A DNA stretch of 64,000 nucleotides from Primulina eburnea (lineage: Eukaryota > Streptophyta > Magnoliopsida > Lamiales > Gesneriaceae): assembly GCF_022965805.1 (NCBI RefSeq), contig NC_133105.1:26139208-26203207 (forward strand), written 5' to 3'. Of the stretch, positions 11,187-21,847 are shown piece after piece. A model generated the notes under the pieces. That model had not been told where the DNA came from and did not search any database. It worked only from the letters and a program-made list of their open reading frames with translations. Positions within the stretch are counted from its first letter, which is position 1, and the number at the start of each line of letters is the position of its first letter. The translations under genes were made by a program, and so were the position numbers.

Positions 11187-12457
11187 CTAAGAATCCGCAT
11201 CCCGCGACTCTCTATGGCTCCTCATCTCAGCCTCGATGGGATCAAGACGCGAGGAAGTCTCAGTATGATGGCGCTCTAAGGTAGACTCTAAAAGAGAGAA
11301 ACGAGTGTCGAAACGAGTCTCCAATCGCTCGAGATACTCGAAAATCCGATCGTAGGGTCCAGAGGGAGCAGGCGGGGTGAAGCCATGAGAAAGGTCATCC
11401 ATGGTCATCAAAGGAGTGCTAATGGGATCGGGACGACGCTGCTGGGATGAAGAGGGAATATCAGACGAAGGGGTAGGAGTGGTACCCGTAGTAGGAGGAC
11501 CAGCGGGAAATCCTCTCGTCTGAACGTGAGGAGGAAGAAGACCGAAGGGAACATGAAAGTGTTCGGTCGGACGATAGGACGCAAAGATGCGATCCTTGTC
11601 AACGACCCAAGAGGATAAGACGGGATTCCAAGAGAGTCCCATCTTAACAACGGTATCATGGTCGATAGTCTCGCGGGGAGAAATAGACACGGATTCTTCA
11701 TCTACAAAGTCAATGTCAAAATGGGCTAGAATCCGGTTAATGAACCGGCCAAACGGAAAAGAGACGCGAGTAGAAGTAGCCGCGTACTGCATGGCGTACA
11801 TAAGAAAACGGGGAAGGTTAAAAGGACGCTGGGAGACTAAGTAATAGAGAATGTACAGATCGAGATACTTGCAAGTGGAGAGGTCTCCACTGCGAGGAAC
11901 AATGGAAGAAGTGATAAGCTTCAGAACAAGCTGAAGCTGAGGAGTAAGGTCATTCGCATGAGGACGGTCATCGGCAGGAGTAGGCGGACGACCGAAGATG
12001 GTGGTCAAGGCAGTGACTCGATCAAAAGTGGGGTCATTCTCAGTCCAAGACTGAGAAAAGAACTCACTCGGTCCGTCTCGAGGAAGATCGAACCAAGTAG
12101 AGAGGTCGGCGGTAGAAAAAGAAATGAACCGACCCTGAACAATGGTAACAACACGAGTGTCATCACCACCAAGAACAAGGAAAAGTTCGCATAGAACTGA
12201 TGCATGAGAGAGGGGTAGATGAGATCGGGTACGGAAGGTAGGAAAAAGTTTCCCCAACGTTGAGACTCAATAAGAGTAATCAACGTAAAGGAATTCGCAC
12301 GAAGGTATTCGGTGTGAAGGGTACGACCAGGCAGAATGTTACGGGTTTCGAATTCAGGTGGGATAGGACGAGGGTTGGGTGGTTGGGTAAGATCATGGTG
12401 AAAGGCACCGTGACGAGGGCGAACATTTCGACCAGCTGCGTTACGGCGCGGAGGCAT
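11187..12457 (-). pseudogene. Third ORF of Copia-1 (putative plant transposon-protein domain), one frameshift
   Basis: The ORF begins at ATG 12457 (MPPRRNAAGRN) and is in sense with gag-pol but downstream of pol. The first frame is good to about 12190 and the second frame runs from there to the stop at 11187, so a single 1-nt deletion in the run GCGAACTTTTCC explains the break. The combined length is about 420 residues. The pattern RWGNFF, QFYAN, VQGRFISFS, WFDLP matches, from memory, the putative plant transposon protein domain found next to many plant retroelements. The C-terminus is proline/serine-rich and then a likely coiled coil (YLERLETRFDTRFSLLESTL). I see no signal peptide or membrane anchor of an envelope protein. 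Function is unknown. Confidence 0.75.
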
Positions 12458-12533
12458 AGTGAGAAGTGAGTGTTTTGTGTGGGGAAAGAAAGAAGGATCT
12501 GAATTAGCAAATGAATCAGAGGATCCGAACGCC

Positions 12534-12885
12534 TATTTATAGGCCATGTTCGGACGGTCCGAACATGAGTTCGGAAGGTCCGGAATGTGAACGGAACGGT
12601 TATCTGGCAAGACGTTCGGACGATCCGATTAACAATCCGACAATCCGATCCTAGAACGGAGGCTACGATGAGTAAACGGAGGGTCCGAAGTCTGACAATC
12701 AGGCATGGGGAAGGCGCGAACATTAAATGACATCGGAAGGAGGTTCAGACGATCCGATGTGTGTTCGGATGGTCCGAAGAGTGAATCGGAGGTTTTGGAA
12801 CCTATGGTCAGGGTCGGACGATCCGAACACGTTCGGTGGATCCGAAGTGAAACGAAGCATCCGAATAGGAACGGTGATTCCGAAG
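12534..12885 (-). promoter_or_regulatory. Internal promoter-like module ahead of the third ORF of Copia-1
   Basis: On the - strand TATAAATA (12541-12534) is followed after about 77 bp by the ATG of the third ORF. The expected transcript start is near 12505, and the CT-rich leader from there to the ATG contains no other ATG. Upstream lies an array (12885-12549) of the same TTCGGA/TCCGAA dyads as in the LTR, including GTTCGGACGGTCCGAAC at 12548-12564, a 17-bp palindrome with a 1-nt centre, 6 bp from the TATA box. The LTR promoter layout is thus repeated inside the element. Confidence 0.65.
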
Positions 12886-13004
12886 TAGCCAAGATGAGGA
12901 ACACCTAAAATTTAAAATATTTAGCACATAAATGAATGTTGAGCCATAATTATGGATAAATACAATTAATTTGTATTATCCGACATTATAATGCTCACAT
13001 TAAT

Positions 13005-13020
13005 AATACTCCCCCTCAAT
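13005..13020 (-). other. PPT-like tract directly after pol of Copia-1
   Basis: On the - strand ATTGAGGGGGAGTATT lies 35 bp after the pol stop. This is where an ordinary Copia element has its PPT and 3' LTR. Here it is followed instead by the promoter-like array and the third ORF. Confidence 0.55.
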
Positions 13021-13054
13021 TTAACAAATATGTACGAGAGTATTTGACTAATGT

Positions 13055-16000
13055 TTACAACTCAATCATGCCAAGTTCACCACGTAAACGAGTAAAAGTA
13101 GATTCATCTAGTGGTTTTGTAAAAATATCAGCAATTTGATTCTTGGTGTCAACATAGTGAAGTTCAACATCATTTTGCTCAATGTGATCACGAATAAAAT
13201 GATGTCGAATGTCAATATGTTTAGTACGAGAATGTTGAACTGGATTCTTTGTTAGACATATGGTGCTTGTATTATCACAAAAGATTGGAATTTTTGAAAA
13301 AGTAACACCATAGTCGAGTAATTGATACTTCATCCAAAGAATTTGTGCACAACAACTACCGGCAGCCATATACTCGGCCTCGGTCGTTGAAAGTGCAACA
13401 CAGTTTTGCTTTTTAGAAAACCATGACACCAAGCAATTTCCCAAAAAGAAACAAGTACCACTAGTGCTCTTTCTATCCACCTTATATCCTCCAAAGTCGG
13501 CATCACAGTAAGCTTTTAAATCGAAAAATGAGTTCTTAGAATACCATAATCCGAGATTTGGAGTATTTGAAAGATATTTGAAAATGCGTTTTAAGGTGAA
13601 TAAGTGTGATTCCTTTGGACATGATTGAAATCGTGCACACAAGCAAACACTAAACATAATGTCAGGTCTACTAGCAGTCGCATAGAGTAGGGAGCCAATC
13701 ATGCTACGAAATAATTTTTGGTCAACAGGTTTACCTCCCTCATCTTTGTCGAGTCTGACTGTCGTGCTCATAGGTGTGGATGAGGCTTTGGAAGACTCCA
13801 TCCCAAACTTTTTGAGCATCTCCTTGATGTACTTCCCTTGGTTGACAAAGAAACCATCCTTGCATTGCTTGATTTGGAGACCAAGGAAGTAGTTGAGCTC
13901 GCCCATCATGCTCATCTCAAAGTGATCCTGCATAAGCTTAGAAAAATCTCTACACAAGTGTTCATTAGTAGCACCAAAAATAATATCATCTACATATATT
14001 TGTACTATCAGCAAATCATTATCTTTAGTCAAGGTAAACAAGGTAATATCAACTTTACCCCTACAAAAACTGTTAGACAGCAAGAAAGTAGACAATTTCT
14101 CATACCAAGCTCTAGGAGCTTGTTTCAAACCATATAAAGCCTTATCAAGTTTATACACATAATCAGATAAGTGCACATCTTCAAAACCAACAGGTTGCTC
14201 AACATACACTTCTTCTTTCAAATCACCATTAAGAAAAGCACTTTTAACATCCATTTGAAACAATTTAAAGTCTCTAGAGCAAGCAAAAGCAAGTAGCATG
14301 CGAATGGATTCTAGTCTAGCAACAGGGGCATAAGTCTCATCATAATCAATTCCCTCTTCTTGACTATATCCTTTAGCTACTAGCCTAGTTTTATTTCTAG
14401 TGATTGTACCATGCTCATCTAACTTGTTCCTAAATACCCATTTAGTTCCTATGACAGGTCTATCAGTGGGTCTAGGTACAAGATTCCAAACTTTATTCCT
14501 TCTAAATTCATTTAGTTCATCTTGCATAGCAATAATCCAAGAATCATCAAGTAAAGCTTCTTCTATGTTCTTAGGCTCTATGTGAGAAAGAAAAGCAAGA
14601 TAATTGCACATATTAGAAGAGCGAGTAGATACTCCCTTCGATGGGCTACCAATGATGAGGTCCATGGGATGATCCTTGTGCGTAGTCCACTCCTTCGGAA
14701 GAGGTGCGTCCTCTTGATCTTTAGGAACATCCTCTAGGCTTGTGGACTCCAAATTTTCGCCAAGGATATCTATATCATCATCATCAGAAACAACAGGTCT
14801 AGGCAAGCAAGGGTTAGTTTCATCAAATATGACATGAATAGATTCTTCAACTAGTAAAGTGCGTTTATTAAAGACTCTATATGCTTTGCTAGAAGTAGAG
14901 TAACCAAGAAAGATACCTTTGTCCGATTTAGCATCGAACTTACCCAGGTTGTCCTTACCATTGTTGTGGATGAAGCATTTTGATCCAAAAGCGCGGAAGT
15001 AAGAAATGTTAGGCTTTCTCCCTCTCCATAGTTCGTATGGAGTTTTCTTGAGAATTGGCCTTATTGATACGCGATTGATGATGTACAAGCAGAACTCATC
15101 GCTTTAGCCCAAAAATATTTTGGTAGAGAATGCTCACATAGCATGGTCCTTGCAATCTCTACTAGGGTCCTATTCTTCCTCTCAACGACACCGTTTTGTT
15201 GAGGAGTTCTAGGACAAGAAAAGTTGTGACCAATGCCTTTGCTTTGACAAAAAATTGAAAAATTTTCATTTTGAAATTCCGTTCCGTGGTCACTATGGAT
15301 TTGTTTGATCAACAGATTTTTCTCATTTTCAACCTTTTTGACAAAAATTTTGAAATGATCAAAGGCATCACTTTTGTGGGCTAAAAACAATGTCCAAGTA
15401 AAACGTGAAAAATCATCCACAATGACAAAAGCATAGGATTTACCTCCTAGACTAGTTGTCCTCGAGGGACCACATAAATCTAGGTGAAGTAATTCAAGGG
15501 GCATAGAAGTGGATACAAAAGTTTTATTTTTGAAAGATTCCTTTGTGTGTTTACCAAGTTGACAAGCATCACAAAAAGAATCTAATTTTAAATTCAGCTT
15601 TGGCATTCCGGAAACTAGGTCAAGTTTTAAAAGTTTTTCTATGGTGCTCATCCCAACATGACCAAGTCGTCTATGCCAAAGAATGTTGTCATCAACATTT
15701 AATGTTACAAGGCTTTTTATTTTTGAAAAAGATGAAATCTTTAAATCGACCTTGTAAACATTTTCACTTCTATAACCTTTGAAACTAATGGATTTGTCAG
15801 TTGTGAGTGATACAGTGCAATCGTGTGGTGTGAATTTGACTTCATAACCCCTATCGCACAATTGACTAATGCTTAGGAGGTTATGTTTAAGTCCTTTCAC
15901 AAGAAGTACATCATCAATAATAGTAGAGTTAGATATACCTATTGAGCCGATGACTTCTATGATCCCTTTGTTGTTGTCTCCAAAGGTCACCGATCCCTTT

Positions 16001-16091
16001 TCTTTTGGTCGAATGGATTGTAGCAGCTTCTTTTCTCCCGTCATGTGTCGAGAGCATCCACTGTCAAGATACCAAGTGCTCGATGACTTGT
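13055..16091 (-). pseudogene. pol of Copia-1 (protease-integrase-RT-RNase H), frameshifted
   Basis: The polyprotein processes, integrates and reverse-transcribes the element. Protease has WYLDSGCSRHMTG near 16070-16035. The GAG-pre-integrase motif is LWHRRLGHVG...CDACQLGKH (about 15690-15550). Integrase has LDLCGP, SDHGTEFQ and QQNGVVERKNRT, giving the D-D-E residues. A frameshift lies near 15075, after which a 677-codon frame (15088-13055) carries the integrase C-terminus, RT ([43 protein letters not shown]) and RNase H ([17 protein letters not shown]). It ends in [10 protein letters not shown]. The gag-pol junction also carries an apparent 2-nt insertion near 16092. RT and RNase H look intact in sequence. 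Confidence 0.93.
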
Positions 16092-17591
16092 CTCCCCTTT
16101 GTCCCTACAAGATTGAGATACAGTTTGATAGTTGGTACCCGTTTCTTTGGGTCCTTTGAGGTTAGTAGTAGTTGGGGATTTGGGGATCCATTTCCAATAA
16201 CTATTCTTGTTGTGTTGGTGTCTAAGTTTCTTGCATTTAGGTCTTATGTGGCCTATCTTACAACAGTAAGTGCATGTTGGTGGTGTTCTTGGTTTTGCCT
16301 TTGCGATAAGACTAGCGAAGTTGACTGATTTCTTTTCATATCCTAGACCTCCTTTGTCGAAGTTACACCTTTGCATGCTCAAGAGGTTTTCTAGTTTACC
16401 GCTACTCACATTGAACTTGTTGAAGGCTTTCTCTAATTCTCTTAGGTTTGTCTTGAGCTTAGTGTTGTCATGAATCCTAGCTTCTAGTTCAGTTTTAAGT
16501 TGCTTATTCTCATTTCTAAGTGACTTAGCCTTATTGTACATACTAGTGTAAGCGGAGAGTAATTCATCGTAAGAGGGTACCTCGTCGTCATCCGAGTCGG
16601 TCAGATGATCTTCCTTCGCCATGAAGCATAGGGTAGACTCCTCTTCGTTGTCGCTGTCGCTCCACGTGGCTAGAAGGGCCTTCTTCTTGTCTTTGCCGGC
16701 CTTCTTCTTGGAGGGACACTCGTTTGCATAGTGACCCTTTTGTTGACAGTTGTAGCAGGTCACTTCCTTCTCAATCTTTTTGTCCTTCTTGTTGAAGTCG
16801 GAACTCCGCATGAATCTTTTGAACTTTCTAGTGAGGAGTGCCATTTCTTCATCGTCGCTATCTTCAAGTTGACTGGTCAAGGCGATCCCTTTCTCCTTTA
16901 CTTTGTCGTCATCTTTCTTTGTCTCCTTTCGGGTAGATACTTCAAGTTCATGGGTCTTTAGGGTCCCATGAAGTTGATCAAGGTCGTAGGATGCCGCATC
17001 TCCCTTGTTGGATTCAATGATAGCCGTGCGCTTTGCATCCCATTCCGCCGGTAGTGCTCGAAGGGCTCTCCTCCACACTTGTTTAGTTGGGTAGTTCTCA
17101 CCAAGTTGGGCAAGCTCATTGATGATTTGGGTGAGCCGCCGGAACATGGTGTCGATATCCTCCTTGGGTTCCATCTCAAAGGTTTCGTACTTGAGTTGGA
17201 GAAGATCTATCTTCGTTTATTTGACTTGATTGGTTCCCTCGTGGCAAATCTCCAATTTGTCCCAAATCTCTTTGGCGGAGGTGCAAGCCGAGATTCGGTT
17301 GTATTCATTCATATCTAGGGAACAATGAAGAATATTCATAGCTTTAGCATTTTGAGAGATAAGTTTCATATCGTCCTTGGTGAAGTCATCCATTCCCTTA
17401 GGAATTTCCTTATCATCCACCGTTTTCATGGGGATATAGGGACCTTTCACCGTTATTTTCCAAAGGTCGTAATCGACGGATTGGATGTATAGAGATATTC
17501 TATTCTTCCAATATCCGTAATTAGTACCATTGAAAAGAGGGGGACGATTTGTGGATTGTCCTTGGGCATACTCGCTTGCTAGATTGGCCAT
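16092..17591 (-). pseudogene. gag of Copia-1 (one nonsense codon)
   Basis: The start is ATG 17591, 20 bp after the PBS. The N-terminus (RPPLFNGTNYGYWKNRISLY) is the Copia gag core. An in-frame TAA at 17217-17219 interrupts it. The same frame resumes and carries ALPAEWDAKRTAI, an acidic serine-rich linker and a CCHC knuckle CYNCQQKGHYANEC. A second, imperfect zinc motif (CTYCCKIGHIRPKC) lies toward the C-terminus, as is common in SIRE-type gags. The frame is then lost near 16092 at the protease junction. Only a single base change breaks gag itself. Confidence 0.9.
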
Positions 17592-17610
17592 TTAAAAGAT
17601 TTTGAAAAAT

Positions 17611-17625
17611 CTGGCTCTGATACCA
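17611..17625 (-). other. Primer binding site of Copia-1
   Basis: On the - strand TGGTATCAGAGCCAG begins two bases after the 5' LTR. It is complementary to the 3' end of initiator tRNA-Met. Confidence 0.92.
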
Positions 17626-17627
17626 CT

Positions 17628-18780
17628 TGAAGAACCTAAGGAGGGGGTGAATAGGTTCTTTAAGGCCCTTTAGCGTTTTTAAAACGAGTTTGCAAAAATT
17701 GCAAGCGGAAGACTTGAGGGACAATCACAAATAAAAATGAATGCGTAAAGTAAGTGCGTAAAATAAATGCGTAGTAAAGTAAATGCGTAAAGTAAAGAGG
17801 GATAGAGATGTTTATGGAAGTTCGACGAAGAATCGTCTACGTCTCCCCTTCTCGATGAGGATCGAGGTATCACTATAACGACTTTGCTTTAGGAGCTCCA
17901 AGCTAGCTTTTACAACCACGCCTCGATGCGTCTACTTGGCCTTGAGGGCTCCAAGGATAGCCACGAACTTTACAACTCACTCGAGAGTATTACTTTCACT
18001 CTTTTTGTACAACTCTTTTGATATTACAATTCTTTTAATCAACGCACACAAGAGATAGTAAAAAGCTTTGTAAGAGACAAGAGAGAGTGGAGTGGGATGA
18101 TTGAGAATGCATCCTCAAAGGCCTATTTATACTAGTCTTGGACGCCAAGGTTCGGATCTTCTGTTTATACTTCGGAACGTCCGATGTGATTGAAATCAAT
18201 TTGCGTAATTCTGGAATGACTTCGGATCTTCCGATCTTGACTTCGTAGGGTCCGAACATATGCTTCGGAGGGACCGATCAAACTCTGTTTCTTCCGAACA
18301 ATTCTTTCAGACAGTATATGAACAGCTTCGGAAGGTCCGAACTCCAGTTCGTACCATCCGAACATTCCCGCGTTTCCGGAGATTTGAAATCTTCAACACT
18401 TCGTAGCTTCCGATCATGTCCATCGTAGCGTCCGAAATCTACTCAATCGACAGTCAGATCAATTTGTCTCCGGATTGAAGCGATTTGATTTCTTGTGTTC
18501 GGAACGTCCGATCACGTCTTCGGACCGTCCGAACTTGCTCCTCGCAGCTTCCGAACAGCTTCTACTTTGCTTCTGATTTGCACAATTTCGGAACGTCCGA
18601 ACCAAATTTCGGATCTTCCGAACGTAACCTTGTTCTTAATTTCCTGCATGCCTCAATATAAAACATTAGTACATTTTTAATCCAAGTTTTGGTATCATCA
18701 AAACAAAAACTTTGGGATATGTTACAGCATTAAAAACATTAATCTCATCCTCGAGATTTGTATGCGTTTAAGGCGTAACA
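17628..18780 (-). repeat. 5' LTR of Copia-1
   Basis: 1153 bp, the pair of 9714-10877. On the - strand it runs from TGTTACGCC to TTCTTCA. It carries the same TATAAATA box (18131-18124) and dyad array (18622-18151). The visible differences between the copies are mostly C/T or G/A changes inside CpG-containing array motifs. Confidence 0.95.
18124..18622 (-). promoter_or_regulatory. Copia-1 LTR promoter (5' LTR copy)
   Basis: The TATA box is at 18131-18124, with the TTCGGA/TCCGAA dyad array (18622-18151) directly upstream on the - strand. This is the copy that would drive gag-pol. Confidence 0.7.
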
Positions 18781-21559
18781 CATTAAAATATATTTTTATG
18801 AGTTATTCGAATTGCGATCGAAGAACGGAGACCGATGGCTGAAAATTGTAAAATGGTTTTATTAAATAATTAATTTTAATTATTTAAAATATGGTTTTTT
18901 CTTTTTCATATTTTTGAAAATAAGGGGTTTTGAGGTGATTTTATACGCCGGGACGTAAATTTTATCGGCATTGGTTTTTCAACAAAAAATGCGAACGTTT
19001 TGGCAACCCGGCTAATAAACAAACTTTATTAAACAAAATTATTTTTTTATAATTATAATTAAGCACTAATGGGACTAATTAACCTACCTAATGGGCCTAA
19101 TCTTAATTAGTAACTTAATTAAGTATAAAATACTCAAAAAGAAAACCCACCCCAAACCCTCATAACCCACGCCACTTTCAGAATTTCACACCTACAATTC
19201 TCTCCAATCAAAACACACGACACACACATATCAAAGTTTGATAGAAAATTCGAAGCATTCAAAGGAAATTCAAGTATATGCCCTTCTCGTCGCCGTTCTT
19301 CATCGTCAACGTAAATTCGTGGCATGCTATAATTCTTTTTTTCTCGTCTACCACATCGTATTATCATTTTGAATTACGTTTGTATGAAAATCATGAAATT
19401 CTTGTGAATATTTTCGTATTATTTCGTACACTTGTGATAAACTCATGAATCTATGTCCCAAATCATGCTATATTGTTGCACAAAGGGGATGCCATCTTAG
19501 GACATCAATAAGGGTCGAGTTTTACACGGTTAAGGGTCCTAGACACACACCCTAAATGCTGCACATCAAGGAACAACAAGCTGGAACTATAATCTGGTAT
19601 AGGGTGATCATAGGGCTCGGTTTTCATGTATTGGTGGTTGGCTTGGTCACGGCTTGGGGCCAGGGCTCGGCCAAGGGCTGGTTGAGTTGAGGTAAGAGCC
19701 CTAGCCACGCTAGGGCTCGAGTCGAGAGGGCTGGGAGGAGTCCTAGAATGCTAGGAATCCCACCCGAGAGCTTCAGAAAAGTCGCGCAGGTTCAGCGGCT
19801 GGTGCATGGTAGATGGCTTGGTCTAGGGTCTTGAGTCTGGGCTAGGGTGAGTCCTTAGGGTCCTAGGAAGGTACAATGGAGGCTGGTCCAGGGTTTGGTT
19901 GGGTTGGCTAGGTCCTAGGCGAGTAAACGTGGAGTCCATGTCTTGGAGGGTGCTCGGCCGAGTGCATGTCTTGCTGTTATGCCTTCGGTTTCGAGCTATG
20001 GGTCTGGTCCGTGAGTTCCAAGGGTCCAAGAGGGTGTCCAAAGGGATTGGTCAGGGTGTGGTCAGCATGGTTCGAGGGTGGCTCAGGAAAATCGGGCCAT
20101 GGCTCGGGGCTAACTTTTCTGGGTCAAGTTAGGGTTTACTTCGTAAAAATTAGTTGAAACATGGCTCACGGGGGTCGATTCATAGTTCACGAGGGCCAAC
20201 TAATTATTAAAAGTCTAAGTTTTAAATTTAGGAATTTTATTTTCAAGTTTGAAATTGTTCGGGATTAAAACGCATTAAAAACGAATAATTAAAGATTAAT
20301 TAAAAAGTCTAGTATTTAGCTAAATAAAATAATGAAAAAATTAATTTAAGCTTAAATAATTATTTGGTACATGTTAGAGTCAAGAAATTAAGAAAAACTC
20401 AAAAATGTGAAATCTTACGTCTAGGGGTAATAAGGTAATCTTACACCCGAAAATTAGTAAACGTCATGGCAGTGCCCTGAATACTGTTTTATATGCTAAT
20501 ATGATTATTTCAAATTTTTATGAAATTTTATACTTTAATTTTTGGTTTAAATGGTTATGGAATATCATTATTATTTACGGAATTTATGATGAAACGATAA
20601 AGTTAAAAGATATGTTGCATACTTGTTTTTAAAAGAAAAGGATATTAAATTTATGATTTTTATAAAGTGATGAAAATGTGAAATATGAGAGGAGGTGAAG
20701 TAATTGTGCCTATTGAGGATATGAGGATATTAATGGGGATATCGTGAGGGAAAAGGCCCCAGAGGGAGCCCATTTATGGGAGAAGGCCCCAGAGAGAGCC
20801 CGACGATTTTATTTTCATTCGATGAGGATAGGCCAAGGCTCAGTTGACGGGTGAGAGTTTTGCTGATGTCCCCGCTGCCCAGTACTGTGGTTACATGTAG
20901 ATGGATTTATCGACTTTTGAGGATGAAGAAAGTCACAATTAACGATCTGAATTCAATAAAAAAGAAAATATATATGCTCATGATGAAAGGATATATGTTA
21001 TGAAATGAGGAAAAGGAAAAATGTTGAGGTTTATGTTATGCATGTCATGAAAATGTTATTTTTACGTAAAAATATTTTCACTGTTGTTTGTGGTTTTATA
21101 TGTATTATTTGTTATCAAGATTATGGTGTGTTGAGTCTTTAAACTCACTATGTGTGATGGATGCAAGTGATTATGATGTTGATATTACTGAAGGTCTTCA
21201 TGGTTGACTTTGCTGGACTATCGGTGCACATAACTCGAAGACCAGCGCTTCTACTTTTCCGCACTTATGATTTAAGTTTATGATTTACGTTAAAGATTTT
21301 TAAGACTATTTATTTATTCTTTTTGAGTGGTTTTTGAGAGGATGATACTTTTCAAGTTTATTGCTTTTTAAGTTTTGTAAATGTTTGACGATTTTACGAT
21401 TTGAATATTTCCTTTGAATTTCAAAGACTATTTGGTTGTTTTATTTTAAAAAATGGTACAAAAATATTTATATATTTTGTAAGGGTTCAGCCAAAATCAT
21501 GAGAGGTTTTAAAAACAAATTCAAGTACTTTTTTAAGAAAACGAATAACAGACGTTTCA

Positions 21560-21847
21560 CGTGAACTATTTATTTACGATGTTATCCTAGGAAATATAAA
21601 TTTAAATTGTTTTTTTTTTAAACGAGTTTGTAAGATAAATAAATCAATAACAATTTGGAAGAAATTTCGTACAATACCACTAACACTTTTTTTTATAAAA
21701 ACTTGTTGATTAAGTAATTATAAGTTTTTGGGTCAAACTAAGGATGATATTTGATCATATTTTATTATTCATTATTCAGAAGGTCTACACATAACGGTAT
21801 ACACTAGAAGCTTTCACTATAAGTCATAACAAATTTTTTTCCAAAAA
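21560..21847. other. Unassigned AT-rich segment
   Basis: There are no ORFs above noise and no recognisable element. It begins at the right border of Gypsy-1, so its first bases should be that element's target site. Confidence 0.5.

Larger units (their letters stand above)
9714..18780 (-). mobile_element. Copia-1: SIRE-like Ty1/Copia retrotransposon with a third ORF
   Basis: This is a 9.07 kb element with a 5-bp TSD CATTA (9709-9713 and 18781-18785), inserted in the 3' LTR of Gypsy-1. On the - strand the order is 5' LTR (18780-17628), PBS, gag, protease, integrase, RT, RNase H, a PPT-like tract, a promoter-like array, a third ORF, PPT, 3' LTR (10877-9714). The long LTRs, the large gag-pol and the extra sense ORF downstream of pol resemble the SIRE/Maximus lineage. 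The LTR copies differ at only about 10 positions by eye, so insertion is recent, yet gag, pol and the third ORF are all broken. Confidence 0.93.
1..21559 (+). mobile_element. Gypsy-1: decayed chromovirus LTR retrotransposon
   Basis: This is a Ty3/Gypsy element in the order LTR, PBS, gag, protease, RT, RNase H, integrase with chromodomain, PPT, LTR. The gene order and the chromodomain-like C-terminus place it in the chromoviruses, most like the Tekay/Del lineage. Its left LTR starts before the window, so the TSD cannot be checked; the bases after the right end are CGTGA. Two later insertions interrupt it: a hAT transposon at 3390-6278 and Copia-1 at 9714-18780. All coding regions are broken, so it cannot move by itself. 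Confidence 0.9.
9566..21559 (+). repeat. 3' LTR of Gypsy-1, split by Copia-1
   Basis: The LTR is in two parts, 9566-9713 and 18781-21559, about 2.9 kb in total. It starts TGTAAGATCC and ends GACGTTTCA. The part from 18913 on matches the left LTR and contains the 1.37 kb that the left copy lacks (about 19615-20985). That extra part includes a GC-rich block of GGCTCGG/CTAGGG words (19615-20130) and a short AGGCCCCAGAGGGAGCCC duplication near 20752-20800. No convincing gene lies inside it. Confidence 0.88.
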
